A stretch of 64,000 nucleotides of DNA from Pantoea sp. alder81 (lineage in GTDB: Bacteria > Pseudomonadota > Gammaproteobacteria > Enterobacterales > Enterobacteriaceae): assembly GCF_020179835.1 (NCBI RefSeq), contig NZ_JAIUDA010000005.1:124001-188000 (forward strand), written 5' to 3'. Under the pieces are notes generated by a model, which searched no databases, was not told where the DNA came from, and saw only the letters and a list, made by a program, of their open reading frames with translations. Shown one piece after another: positions 53,625 to 62,752 of the stretch. The position numbers were made by a program, and so were the translations under genes. Positions within the stretch are counted from its first letter, which is position 1; the number at the start of each line of letters is the position of its first letter.

Positions 53625-55325
53625 ATGTCTGGTAATTTTCTTGGTCCTATAATATTGGCGCTGCAGACAGTGCCTGGGCTGGCAATTTTTCTCTCACTGA
53701 CAGTGGGATATGCCATAGGTCAAATTCGGCTTGGGCCTATTCAATTAGGTGGCGTTTGTGGAACATTGATTGCCGCTTTACTGATCGGCCAACTGCATAT
53801 TTCAGTTAATGACGACCTCAAAAACGTTTTCTTCATGTTGTTTATCTTTGCTTTAGGATACAGCGGTGGCCCGCAGTTTTTTGCCAATCTTAATGCCCGA
53901 AATATTCAACTCGGCATATTTTGTTTGATTGAAGTCATCGCTGTTTTGACGCTGGTACTGGCCGCAACTTACTTCATGCATCTGGATCCCGGTACGGCCG
54001 CCGGCATGATGGCGGGTGCCGCAACTGAATCCGCCGTGGTGGGAACCGCTACGGATGCAATATCACGTCTCAATATCCCGGTCAGTGAAATCCAGCGTCT
54101 GCAAGGCAACGTTGTAACCGCTTACTCCATCACTTATATCTGCGGATTAATCACCATTGTGATCGTGACCAGCCAAATTTTTCCGCTTTTATTGCGTGTG
54201 AATTTACGTGATGAAGCAGAAAAACTTTGGATAAAAATGGGAGGACAGGCGGACGCTAATGGACTTTCTGCTTTACCGGCCGTCGTGGGTCGTGTTTATC
54301 AGGTGCAAGCCGGTGCGGGTAATCGAGTGGCTGATATCCAGCAACGATTGGCACAACAAAGTAGCATTGTGCGCGTGCAGCGCCATGGTCGAACACTGAC
54401 ACTTTCACCGCAACTCAAGCTTCGCCGTGGCGATCACGTCCTTCTGGTGGGATATCGCGGATCGGTAATTGAAGCTGCGGCCACGCTAGGCAACGAAATC
54501 CCCGATAGTGACTTAGTTTCTTCTGCGCTTGATACTTATCACCTTGTTTTACTTGAACCGTCGATGGCGAACAGAACGCTATACGAGTTGAATTTACCCG
54601 CTGGAGCACACGTAGCGGCTGTGAAGCGGGGTGAAATTATACTGCCCGCTCTGCCCGAAACCCGCCTGCAATTGCAGGATGTACTGCAGATTTATGATGC
54701 CGAACCTAATCGTGCTCGGCTGCCTGTTCCTGCGTTGAACACTATCGGCAAACTTCTCCCAGACAAACTCGCCAGTAATCTGGGTATCGCCGGGCTAGTG
54801 ATTGCACTCGGTACCTGGTTGGGGAGTTTTAAACTTACCCTCGGTGGAATCCCTTTTTCAGCTGGCACCGGTGGCGGCATCTTAATCGTCGGATTAGTGG
54901 TGGGCTGGTATCACGGCAGACGAGCAGATTTACATTCAGTTAATACGGATGCGCTAGCGTTACTCAAGGATCTCGGGCTGGCGGGATTCATTGCAGGCGT
55001 AGGGCTGTCCTCCGGCCCGCAGGCCATTACGCTCATTATGCAATACGGCATCACATTACCTTTGCTCGGCGTGGCCATCGCGGTGATTCCTGCCTCTATC
55101 TCATTATTAATTGGTCATTGGTGGCTCAAGCTGCCAGCACCGGTGTTATTAGGCGCGATTGCTGGTCAACAATGCAGTACGCCTGCACTGAGCGCTATTC
55201 AGAATGCGAGTGGAAATTCCACACCACTCCTTGGATACACCATCACCTATGCCATTTCCAATGTTGTGCTGCCCCTGATGGGGCCGTTAATCGTCGGGCT
55301 TGCCAGTTCGCTGCAGCCTGTTTAG
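53625..55325 (+). CDS. Aspartate-alanine antiporter, AspT-type (first copy)
   Basis: A 566-residue aspartate:alanine exchanger (AAE) family transporter: N-terminal membrane half (about 10-190, with FLSLTVGYAIGQIRLGPIQL, GYSGGPQFFANL and AGAATESAVVGTATDAI), two central RCK_C/TrkA-C-type soluble domains (about 210-375), and C-terminal membrane half (about 390-560, with LTLGGIPFSAGTGGGILIVG and GPQAITLIMQYG). Known AspT proteins exchange external aspartate for internal alanine. It precedes a second AspT-type gene (37 bases) and asdA. I chose the ATG at 53625 after CAGGGATTTGACT rather than an in-frame TTG two codons earlier. Confidence 0.88.
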   Translation: MSGNFLGPIILALQTVPGLAIFLSLTVGYAIGQIRLGPIQLGGVCGTLIAALLIGQLHISVNDDLKNVFFMLFIFALGYSGGPQFFANLNARNIQLGIFCLIEVIAVLTLVLAATYFMHLDPGTAAGMMAGAATESAVVGTATDAISRLNIPVSEIQRLQGNVVTAYSITYICGLITIVIVTSQIFPLLLRVNLRDEAEKLWIKMGGQADANGLSALPAVVGRVYQVQAGAGNRVADIQQRLAQQSSIVRVQRHGRTLTLSPQLKLRRGDHVLLVGYRGSVIEAAATLGNEIPDSDLVSSALDTYHLVLLEPSMANRTLYELNLPAGAHVAAVKRGEIILPALPETRLQLQDVLQIYDAEPNRARLPVPALNTIGKLLPDKLASNLGIAGLVIALGTWLGSFKLTLGGIPFSAGTGGGILIVGLVVGWYHGRRADLHSVNTDALALLKDLGLAGFIAGVGLSSGPQAITLIMQYGITLPLLGVAIAVIPASISLLIGHWWLKLPAPVLLGAIAGQQCSTPALSAIQNASGNSTPLLGYTITYAISNVVLPLMGPLIVGLASSLQPV

Positions 55326-55362
55326 CTGTCCGTTTTGTCTCATTAACAACTCAGGAGCGCAC

Positions 55363-57048
55363 ATGAGCTGGTTACACGATTTGTTCCAGAAATCGCCTGA
55401 AATTGCGTTATTTCTGTCCATCGCCGTAGGTTATTACATCGGTAAAATTAAATTCGGTAAATTCCAGCTAGGAGGCGTGGCCGGTTCACTGTTGGTCGCG
55501 GTTCTGGTCAGCCAGGTCGGGGTACACATTGATGACGGGGTGAAGGCCGTGATGTTCGCCCTGTTTATCTATGCTGTGGGTTATGAAAGCGGCCCCGATT
55601 TTTTCCGATCGCTGGGTAAACAATCCATCAAAGAGATCATTCTTGCCGCATTTCTGGCGATTTCCGGCTTACTCACGGTAGTTGTTTTGGCGAGAATGTT
55701 TGAGCTGGATAAAGGCCTGGCCGCGGGAGTTGCCGCTGGCGCATTGACGCAGTCTGCGATTATCGGAACGGCAGGTGACGCCATCGCCAAACTCGGATTG
55801 CCTGCCGCTGAAGCGACACGTCTGCAGGGCAATGTGGCCATCGGCTATGCCGTGACTTATGTGTTTGGTTCGTTTGGCGCCATTCTGGTTTGCGTCAACT
55901 TGCTGCCCAAATTCATGGGCCGGTCGATCAAAGAGGATGCGCTGAAAGCAGAGAACGCCTTGCAGACGGGAGTACAGGTTTACGGTCCTGGTCAGGAATC
56001 CGCCGCACCCGATTTGGTCGGACGTATCTTCAAATTGCCTGCCAACACCTCCGAGACTATTCAGGTCCTCGAACAATCGACGGATGTACCCATCACGATC
56101 GAACGTGTCAAGCGCGGTAAACAAATCATGGAACCCACGCCAGACATGCCTTTGCAGGCAGATGACATTGTGCTGGTCGTTGGACGCCGCTCCGCAATGG
56201 TCACTGTCGCGGCAAGGCTCGGCAAGGAGTTGCAGGATGAGCAGGGCATGGAACTCACCATGCAAAAACGCGATGTCGTTATCACCAACAAGCTTTTAGA
56301 TAAACGCACCTTTGGCGATATCCGATCAACGGTGGCGCAGGATGTGCGTCATGGCGTTTATGTTTCGCAGATCTCACGCCAGGGCAAAGCGCTGCCATTA
56401 CTTCCTGAAACCATGCTGATGCTGGGCGATGTGGTCACGGTGTTTGGTGCTGAACATGATGTGAAACGCGTAGTTGATCAAGCTGGACACGCGATTGTAC
56501 CCAGTGCCAAAACCGACTTTGTGTATATGGGCGCAGGTCTCGTAGTGGGTTTACTGGTTGGGATGTTAACGGCAAAAATTGGCTCCATTCCGCTGACGCT
56601 AGGAAGTGGTGGCGGGGCGCTGCTGTCGGGCCTGTTGTTTGGTTGGTTTAGATCGCGCAGGCAGTCATTTGGTTATATGCCTTCCGGTGCGGTGCAAATA
56701 TTAAAGGATCTCGGACTGGCGGCTTTTGTGGTGGTAGTGGGTATTTCTTCAGGTTTGCAGGCGGTGCAAACCGTAGAAAGCCAGGGATTGAAGATCCTTA
56801 TCATCGGCGTCGTCGTCACCATTTTACCCCTCGTGCTCACCATGCTATTCGGCCGCTACGTGCTGCGCTATGACAATACGGCGATTTTCGCCGGCGCGTT
56901 AAGCGGGACACGCAGCGCTAACCCCGCCTTTGGTGAAGTGCTGGATAAAGCAGAAAACACCGTACCAACCGTTCCCTTCGCCATCACTTATGCTCTGGCC
57001 AATGTATTTCTGACCCTGTTAGGGCCGCTGGTCGTCGCGTTGGTTTAG
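55363..57048 (+). CDS. aspT: Aspartate-alanine antiporter, AspT-type (second copy)
   Basis: A 561-residue AAE-family transporter with the same layout as the gene before it: FLSIAVGYYIGKIKFGKFQL, GYESGPDFFRSLGKQS, GALTQSAIIGTAGDAIAKLG in the N-terminal half; two RCK_C-like domains (ADDIVLVVGRRSAMVTVAAR); and LTLGSGGGALLSGLLFGWF, GISSGLQAVQTVES and FAGALSGTRSANPAF in the C-terminal half. It is closer to the known AspT than the first copy, as judged by the TQSAIIGTAGDA motif (inference). It exchanges aspartate for alanine with proton consumption. ATG 55363 follows CAGGAGCGCAC. asdA follows after 84 bases. Confidence 0.9.
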   Translation: MSWLHDLFQKSPEIALFLSIAVGYYIGKIKFGKFQLGGVAGSLLVAVLVSQVGVHIDDGVKAVMFALFIYAVGYESGPDFFRSLGKQSIKEIILAAFLAISGLLTVVVLARMFELDKGLAAGVAAGALTQSAIIGTAGDAIAKLGLPAAEATRLQGNVAIGYAVTYVFGSFGAILVCVNLLPKFMGRSIKEDALKAENALQTGVQVYGPGQESAAPDLVGRIFKLPANTSETIQVLEQSTDVPITIERVKRGKQIMEPTPDMPLQADDIVLVVGRRSAMVTVAARLGKELQDEQGMELTMQKRDVVITNKLLDKRTFGDIRSTVAQDVRHGVYVSQISRQGKALPLLPETMLMLGDVVTVFGAEHDVKRVVDQAGHAIVPSAKTDFVYMGAGLVVGLLVGMLTAKIGSIPLTLGSGGGALLSGLLFGWFRSRRQSFGYMPSGAVQILKDLGLAAFVVVVGISSGLQAVQTVESQGLKILIIGVVVTILPLVLTMLFGRYVLRYDNTAIFAGALSGTRSANPAFGEVLDKAENTVPTVPFAITYALANVFLTLLGPLVVALV

Positions 57049-57132
57049 TTAAGTGTTGTATGACAAGTCGCCAGTTCCGGAAAAAACCTGGCTGGTAATT
57101 TACGTTTCAATGATGCAGCAAGGAGTAGTGAC

Positions 57133-58791
57133 ATGAATTTCACCGACCCCGAGAAGCTCGCGCTGTTGAGCCCGTTTGAACTGAAAGACGCATTAATGCA
57201 ACAGGCCGTACAAAGTAATCAATTGATGTTGAATGCAGGTCGCGGCAATCCTAATTTTCTTGCGACGACACCGCGGCATGGGTTTTTCCAGTTTGGTCTG
57301 TTTGCTATGACCGAAGCAGAACGCTCGTTTATGTACATGGAGCACGTTGGCGGTTTCCCGCAGCGCGAGGGCATTGAGGCACGATTTGAGTTGTTTGCGA
57401 AACAACACGAGAGTGTGCCCGGCGTGCGCTTTATCGAAGCTGCGGTGTCCTATGTGCGAGATCAGATGGGGCTGAATGCGGGTGATTTTATCTATGAAAT
57501 GTGTGAGGCGATTTTGGGTTGTAACTACCCAGTCCCTGACCGCATGCTCAGGATAAGTGAAGTGATTATTGGTAAATACATCCACAATGAAATGGTCGGC
57601 ACCTATCCGTTTGTCGGCAAATTTGATATGTACGCGCTGGAAGGGGGTACGGCGGCGATGACGTATTTATTCGCCAGCCTCAAAGCTAACCATATTATCA
57701 GTGAAGGTGACACCATTGCGTTAGGGATGCCAATTTTCACGCCATACATCGAGATCCCGGAACTCAGTGATTACAACCTGAAGACTATCCATATTGATGC
57801 GCCGCAATCGAATAAATGGCAATTCACCCATGATGAATTAGATAAGCTGCTGGATCCCAAGGTTAAAGCTTTCTTCCTCGTCAATCCGAGTAATCCACCT
57901 TCAGTGAAAATCGATGATGAAACACTGCTTTATATTGCTGAAATCGTTAAACAACGACCTGATTTAATCATCCTTACTGACGATGTTTATGCGACGTTTG
58001 CGGATAACTTTGTTTCTCTGTTTGCCATTTGTCCTTTTAACACTATCCTGGTTTACTCATTTTCTAAATATTTCGGTGCAACCGGTTGGCGTATGGGGGT
58101 AGTGGCAACTCACGAAGATAACCTGATTGATGCGATGATCGCCGATTTGCCGGAAGCCAAGAAAAAACAGTTAGATCATCGCTACACCTCGATTACCACA
58201 ACACCGCGAAGCCTTAAATTTATCGATCGATTAGTGGCGGATAGTCGCACGGTGGCTCTCAATCATACCGCTGGACTTTCCACGCCGGTGCAGGCGCAAA
58301 TGACGTTATTCTCGCTGTTCTGTTTGATGGATGAACCCGGCGCTTACAAAGCTGAAATGAAACGCATCGTGCTGCGTCGTAAAGAGGCGTTGTACCGTGA
58401 ACTCGGGCTGCCAATGCCGAAGGACGCCAATTCAGTGCGTTATTACCATCTTCTGGATTTGGAAGAACTGGCGACCGAAATGTACGGACCGGACTTCGTG
58501 AAATGGATGATGGGTAGGATGAAACCCAATCAGGCGCTGTTCCAACTGGCAGAAGAAACCGGCGTGATTTTGTTGCCGGGCAAGGGATTTGGTACGCCGC
58601 ATCCATCGTGGCGTGTATCTCTGGCGAATCTCAATGAGTATGACTACGCCAACATCGGGAAGGCGATACGTAAACTCGCGCGTGAGTACTATGAGAAATT
58701 CATAGCAGAAACGGGTGCCAGCGAACCGGCACCAGCGGAGAAAGCTGCGAAGGTGGTTAGTAAAGAGAAAGCTAAGAGTAAAAAGAAATGA
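57133..58791 (+). CDS. asdA: Aspartate 4-decarboxylase (bifunctional aspartate transaminase)
   Basis: A 552-residue PLP enzyme of the AsdA/AspD family: NAGRGNPNFLATTPRHGFFQ near residue 34, LEGGTAAMTYLFASLK, FLVNPSNPPSVKID, ILTDDVYATFADNFVS, the PLP-Lys motif YSFSKYFGATGWRMGV and a terminal GKGFGTPHPSWRVSLANL with the substrate Arg. It decarboxylates aspartate to alanine and CO2. With AspT it forms a cycle that consumes a proton inside the cell and gives proton-motive force and acid tolerance. The C-terminal tail (about 530-552) is a Lys/Ala-rich extension, longer than the family core. SD AAGGAG lies before the ATG at 57133. Confidence 0.92.
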   Translation: MNFTDPEKLALLSPFELKDALMQQAVQSNQLMLNAGRGNPNFLATTPRHGFFQFGLFAMTEAERSFMYMEHVGGFPQREGIEARFELFAKQHESVPGVRFIEAAVSYVRDQMGLNAGDFIYEMCEAILGCNYPVPDRMLRISEVIIGKYIHNEMVGTYPFVGKFDMYALEGGTAAMTYLFASLKANHIISEGDTIALGMPIFTPYIEIPELSDYNLKTIHIDAPQSNKWQFTHDELDKLLDPKVKAFFLVNPSNPPSVKIDDETLLYIAEIVKQRPDLIILTDDVYATFADNFVSLFAICPFNTILVYSFSKYFGATGWRMGVVATHEDNLIDAMIADLPEAKKKQLDHRYTSITTTPRSLKFIDRLVADSRTVALNHTAGLSTPVQAQMTLFSLFCLMDEPGAYKAEMKRIVLRRKEALYRELGLPMPKDANSVRYYHLLDLEELATEMYGPDFVKWMMGRMKPNQALFQLAEETGVILLPGKGFGTPHPSWRVSLANLNEYDYANIGKAIRKLAREYYEKFIAETGASEPAPAEKAAKVVSKEKAKSKKK

Positions 58792-59103
58792 GGTGAGTGG
58801 GCTGAGTTGTGTTTGAACTTGAGCGTTAGATGGCGCCGCCGCGACCAACAGTTTAAAGATTGGGTTGGGGCGGCGCGCAACAGGCAACAGACAGCGGTAA
58901 AGCTTTCTGCAACAGGTGGTAGCACAATACAGTCTGGGGTGCGTAACGATGTAACTTTGCGCTGTCCGGGCCGGTATCCTCGAAGACCAAAAAAATAAAT
59001 TACATGCACAATTATATAGTTAAGCACTGTCCTCAATAGAGTAGTCCCACTACGGGATTTTATGACAGGATAGACGCCAACACAGTTACACTGGAGCCCT
59101 GAC
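58792..59103. other. 312-base intergenic region without a recognised gene
   Basis: No credible coding frame. This is where higB would be expected beside the HigA-like gene, but no HigB-like reading was found on either strand. CAATAGAGTAGTCCCACTAC near 59032-59051 and the AGGATAGACGCC before the GTG start are the only notable parts. Confidence 0.4.
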
Positions 59104-59460
59104 GTGAATATCAAACCGATTAAAACAGAGCAGGATTATAAAGAGGCGCTCCGCATCGTGGAGCCTATGTTCGATAATGAACCCGTGCTGGGCTCACCTG
59201 AAAGCGATCTCTTTGAAGTAATGTGTCTGCTTATTGAAAACTATGAGTCAAAGCATTACCCAATTGCGCCGCCTGACCCGATTGAGGCTATTAAATTTCG
59301 TATGGACCAGATGGGACTGACGGCAAAAGATTTAGCTCCGGCAATTGGTCGGCAGAATCGCGTATATGAAGTGCTTAACCGTAAACGCGAACTCACGTTG
59401 CCAATGATTCGTAATTTGCACAAACAGTTCCATATTCCGCTTGAAAGCCTTGTTGGTTGA
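59104..59460 (+). CDS. HigA-like antitoxin (orphan)
   Basis: A 118-residue protein. The N-terminal half (DYKEALRIVEPMFDNEPV, SPESDLFEVMCLLIENYES, HYPIAPPDPIEAIKFRMDQM) is typical of HigA of the HigB-HigA type II toxin-antitoxin family, and the HTH is MGLTAKDLAPAIGRQNRVYE with VLNRKRELTLPMIRNL. It would bind DNA and normally neutralise the HigB mRNA interferase encoded just upstream. No HigB gene is present in the preceding 312 bases, so it is an orphan antitoxin or solitary regulator. The start is a GTG at 59104 after TGGAGCCCTGAC. A strong terminator follows. Confidence 0.85.
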   Translation: MNIKPIKTEQDYKEALRIVEPMFDNEPVLGSPESDLFEVMCLLIENYESKHYPIAPPDPIEAIKFRMDQMGLTAKDLAPAIGRQNRVYEVLNRKRELTLPMIRNLHKQFHIPLESLVG

Positions 59461-59481
59461 ATGTGCAGGTGAATAATAAAG

Positions 59482-59507
59482 AACCGGCTATCACAGCCGG
59501 TTTTTTT
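59482..59507 (+). terminator. Rho-independent terminator after the HigA-like gene
   Basis: AACCGGCT (59482-59489) pairs perfectly with AGCCGGTT (59495-59502) around ATCAC, followed directly by a run of T residues (TTTTTTT at 59501-59507). A textbook terminator. Confidence 0.9.
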
Positions 59508-59892
59508 ATGCCTGTAATCTGGCGAGCGCTGCGCACAATGAAGGGGAAAAATATCACGGCGGCGCGGCGCTTCCGGCAGGCATCGACCTGACCGCAAACA
59601 GCGCACAGTTTTACCGGCTTTTCTTTACCCGTCACGCTACGCGAAAGTTTGCGGGCCGATGTACACAAACACCTCAGAATTCACGTAGCGACGCCATCAC
59701 CAACTCGGCAAAACCGGCAGGGAAGGTGCTTAGCGAAATTTATTTGTAGCTGTTTATAGTTGAAATCAAAACGGACAGAAGCCAGTCTAACTGGTATCGC
59801 ACAGGGTAATTGTGCATTACCACGGCTGAACCTCTTTAAACAAATCCCAATCATTTAACATAATCATGATTATGCGCACTATGATTGTAGTG
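59508..59892. other. Degenerate region between the HigA-like gene and the IS remnant
   Basis: About 385 bases without an intact gene. On the minus strand a reading around 59510-59668 (SVTGKEKPVKLCAVCGQVD, with a CxxC) looks like the remains of a small prophage-type ORF but has no clear family. It is therefore left unnamed. Confidence 0.35.
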
Positions 59893-60232
59893 GCTAAATT
59901 CAGATGTCCGCCTCTGGCTATATTGAGATGTCCGCTTCATCGTCCTTTTTCCAGGGTTTCCCAGCTGAGGACGCAACTGATGACGGCTTAAGGTTCGGAG
60001 TGCTTTACGATGAATGAAGTTAACCGCCTCAAGATCCTGCAGGATGTCATTGATGGCAGGCTCACTACTTCGCTTGCATCACATCGGTGAGAGTCTGCGC
60101 CACCGCATACTGACGCTGCTACGTGAAAATTACGTGGGTTTCGGCCCCACACTTGCCGCAGAAAAACTTCAGGAGCGTCACGGGATTGATTATCGACTTA
60201 CTTCACCCAGTCTTCCAGAACTAAACCCGGTA
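59893..60232 (+). mobile_element. Remnant of an ISNCY-type insertion sequence
   Basis: A start at 60010 reads MNEVNRLKILQDVIDGRLTT, the usual N-terminus of ISNCY-family transposases, and then stops at 60090. In another frame ESLRHRILTLLRENYVGFG and PTLAAEKLQERHGIDYRL continue the same transposase after a gap of about 60 missing codons. Upstream, ATTCAGATGTCCGCC and ATTGAGATGTCCGC form the imperfect direct terminal motif of this IS group. No intact transposase or catalytic DDE domain remains, so the element is dead. Confidence 0.75.
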
Positions 60233-60416
60233 CTCGCGCAAACATCAAAATGTGATATTCGCAATCGCGAGTTCCGGGTGACATTAGCAACACAAAAAGA
60301 CATTTAATGTTTTCGTTTTTACCACTGTGGGTAAAGAAACGTGAAGTGAGCAACGCATACGCACGGTTCCGCTAACCTTTGTAGTACACGTTCTTTAACC
60401 TGCCGTGGAAACCAAC

Positions 60417-60860
60417 ATGTCGAAGACGAATTTACTGCTAAAAACGCCACTGCTGCTGATAACCATTGCTTTAATGATGAGCATTAACAACGTTCATGCA
60501 GCTGAAGATCCTCTGTTCCAGCCTTTATCGCCGAAGGTCTCAGACCTCTCACAATATCGCTGGCACCATCGCCCACTCGTGATCTTTGCTCCGTCCAAAA
60601 CAGATCCTGCCTATGTCGCTCAAATGGCGATGCTGGAGAAGCAGAAATCTGAACTGGCCGAACGCGATATCATCGTACTCAGTGACACCTCACCGACGGA
60701 AAATGGCATTCTGCGTAAGCAACTTAATCCGAAAGGATTTGAAGTGGTGCTGGTCGGAAAAGATGGTGGAATGAAGCTACGTGAACAAACACCTCTGGAT
60801 ACCGAGGTGTTGCTGTCGACCATTGATAAAATGCCTATGCGTCAGGCCAGGCTTGATTAA
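60417..60860 (+). CDS. DUF4174 periplasmic protein
   Basis: A 147-residue protein with a signal peptide (about residues 1-28, ending NNVHA) and a DUF4174 domain: LSQYRWHHRPLVIFAPSKTD, LEKQKSELAERDIIVLSDTS, KGFEVVLVGKDGGMKLREQT and DKMPMRQARLD at the end. The fold is thioredoxin-like (YbaN/peroxiredoxin-type strands), but it lacks CxxC. Function unknown. I used ATG 60417; an in-frame GTG 12 bases earlier is a weaker alternative. It lies between the IS remnant and a convergent flavin reductase gene. Confidence 0.8.
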   Translation: MSKTNLLLKTPLLLITIALMMSINNVHAAEDPLFQPLSPKVSDLSQYRWHHRPLVIFAPSKTDPAYVAQMAMLEKQKSELAERDIIVLSDTSPTENGILRKQLNPKGFEVVLVGKDGGMKLREQTPLDTEVLLSTIDKMPMRQARLD

Positions 60861-60875
60861 TTCATTAAACGTGGC

Positions 60876-61448
60876 TTACTCGACATCCAGCAGTGAGCCC
60901 GTTTTATAGAAACGTTTCCCAGCGATATAATGCAAACTACGCATTTCCTCTGGTGCGTCCTCAAATAACCAGCGCCCTTCTTTAAATACTTGGCTATCCG
61001 CCCATGCACCCTTAATTTCACCGATGAACAGATCATGGTCGATTTGATTTTGTTCGATAGGAATCAACTCGCAATACAACCATGCCGCGCAGCCTGCCAC
61101 TAAAGGGAGAGGACTTTCAGGTAACTGGAATAACTCAACGCCAGATGCGGCCAGCTTATCTGACTGATCCGTAAGGGAATGCGTACCGAGATAATGAACC
61201 ATTTGCGCCTGACTGACAGTTGGGACATGTATAACGAATTTATGGCTTTGTTCAATCAACTTACGCGTGAAAGTGGATTTATCCAGCACCACGGTGAGCT
61301 TTGCCGGTTTGAACTCCAATCCACACACCCAGGATGCGGACATCACATTATCAACCCCTTCATGGCGTGAGGAAACCAGTGTGGTTGGGCCATGGTTGAT
61401 AAGACGATAGGCTTTTTCCAGCTCAACAGATTCAATATGGGTATTCAT
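60876..61448 (-). CDS. Flavin reductase-family (FMN-binding split-barrel) protein
   Basis: A 190-residue FMN-binding split barrel: INHGPTTLVSSRHEGVDNVM, SASWVCGLEFKPAKLTVVL, DKSTFTRKLIEQSHKFVIHV, then QMVHYLGTHSLTDQSDK. These motifs are those of the flavin reductase domain (HpaC/DIM6-like) that gives FMNH2 to monooxygenases or reduces other electron acceptors. No partner oxygenase is beside it. It starts at ATG 61448 and is followed by the convergent DUF4174 gene. Role otherwise unknown. Confidence 0.82.
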   Translation of the reverse strand: MNTHIESVELEKAYRLINHGPTTLVSSRHEGVDNVMSASWVCGLEFKPAKLTVVLDKSTFTRKLIEQSHKFVIHVPTVSQAQMVHYLGTHSLTDQSDKLAASGVELFQLPESPLPLVAGCAAWLYCELIPIEQNQIDHDLFIGEIKGAWADSQVFKEGRWLFEDAPEEMRSLHYIAGKRFYKTGSLLDVE

Positions 61449-61717
61449 AGGTTGATTTCATCGCATGAGTTTTAAAGGCGCTTATTGTCGCCTGGTAAAA
61501 ACGACTTTGCCAACATCCAGCCATCATATGCGCAAACCTTCTGCACCCCACGAGTGCAACCATTGCCCTATCGTAAGCGTTTTGTACTGGGTAATGGCTC
61601 ATTTGGCACAGATAGGTGCCTTATCCGCTGTAATTAAGCCTGGCGCGTTTCTTGCGTGTAACAAAAGGTTTCCCACCGCTGACGTTGCTTTCCCATTCAT
61701 CCAAAGAGGTCCGTGCT

Positions 61718-62632
61718 ATGGAATTGAAATGGTTTGAAGATTTTCTCAGTGTTGCCCGCTGTTACAGTTTCACCCGCGCCGCCGATGAGCGTCATATCAC
61801 GCAATCGGCGCTGAGTCGGCGCATCCGGCAGCTGGAAGAGTGGCTGGGTGTGCCGTTGTTTGATCGTAAAACTTATCCGGTGACGCTCACCCCAGAAGGA
61901 CAAACCTTCCTCGCAACTGCCAGCGAAACGGTATTTTCCATGACGCATCTGCGTAATGATCTGCACCAGCGCTATAGCTCGCGCACTGCTGTATTACGTT
62001 TTGCGATGCTAAATACCCTTTCGCTGACGTTCTTTCCTGACTGGATCCAGCGATTAAATCTGCAACCTAACCTCAGCTATATTCGCCTGTGCAACCAAAA
62101 GCCGACCTTCGCTGAGCACATCTCTACCCTACACAGTGGTGAAACCGATTTTCTGCTGACTTACGCGCATGATGCGGTATCGCTGATACATCAGCTGGCG
62201 GCGTATCCCATGGTGCAACTGGGCCGTGAGCGTGCCATTGCCGTGTGTCGCCCGGATAGCAGCGGCAAGCCACTCTATCCGGTGCGCGCGGATGGCGGCC
62301 CGATTCCGTGGTTAAGTTATGGGCAACATACCTTTTTTGCTCACGCACTGGCGCAAATGCTCAGCAAACGCCCGCTTCCTCTTGAAGCGGTATATGAAAA
62401 TGGTATGTCGGTGAATCTCAAAGCCATGGTCCTGGCCGGTGGCGGCGTGGCGTGGTTGCCTCTGAGTCTGGTGCATGAAGAACTGGCCAGCGGCAGTTTA
62501 GTGCGCGCCGATGACAGCAGTTGGGATATGTCGCTGGCAATTCGGCTCTACCGCCAACCGGTTCTGCACAATCCTCAGGCTGAACAACTGTGGTTACGAG
62601 CCTGCGCTGGCGAGACGGCCAATGCGGCCTGA
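61718..62632 (+). CDS. LysR-family regulator beside the AbgB-like gene
   Basis: A 304-residue LysR protein: HTH in LKWFEDFLSVARCYSFTRAA and HITQSALSRRIRQLEEWLGV, then PLFDRKTYPVTLTPEGQTFL, effector domain from TAVLRFAMLNTLSLTFFP. The HTH and LNTLSLTFFP element resemble HypT/YjiE-type LysR proteins. I chose ATG 61718 after AGAGGTCC; a 66-base upstream extension in the same frame is not supported by SD. The next gene (121 bases on, same strand) is an M20 hydrolase like AbgB, and AbgR is itself a LysR protein, so regulation of that gene is likely. Confidence 0.85.
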   Translation: MELKWFEDFLSVARCYSFTRAADERHITQSALSRRIRQLEEWLGVPLFDRKTYPVTLTPEGQTFLATASETVFSMTHLRNDLHQRYSSRTAVLRFAMLNTLSLTFFPDWIQRLNLQPNLSYIRLCNQKPTFAEHISTLHSGETDFLLTYAHDAVSLIHQLAAYPMVQLGRERAIAVCRPDSSGKPLYPVRADGGPIPWLSYGQHTFFAHALAQMLSKRPLPLEAVYENGMSVNLKAMVLAGGGVAWLPLSLVHEELASGSLVRADDSSWDMSLAIRLYRQPVLHNPQAEQLWLRACAGETANAA

Positions 62633-62752
62633 CACGAAACTATGTCGTTTTGGAATGGGGAGTGTGAATTGCTCATTGGCCTTACGTTAATGATTTGCTC
62701 CATGCTGGGGTTCAGAGAGACGAAAACCTGACCAACCATGCTGGGGACTATC

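Noticed and set aside
58807..58998. Small plus-strand reading after asdA as a HigB toxin candidate
   Set aside because: The sequence (MCLNLSVRWRRRDQ...) lacks the RelE/HigB motifs and has no ribosome site.
58689..59114. Minus-strand reading over the asdA end and the following gap
   Set aside because: It overlaps the asdA 3' end and the HigA start, has no recognisable motif and no start signal.
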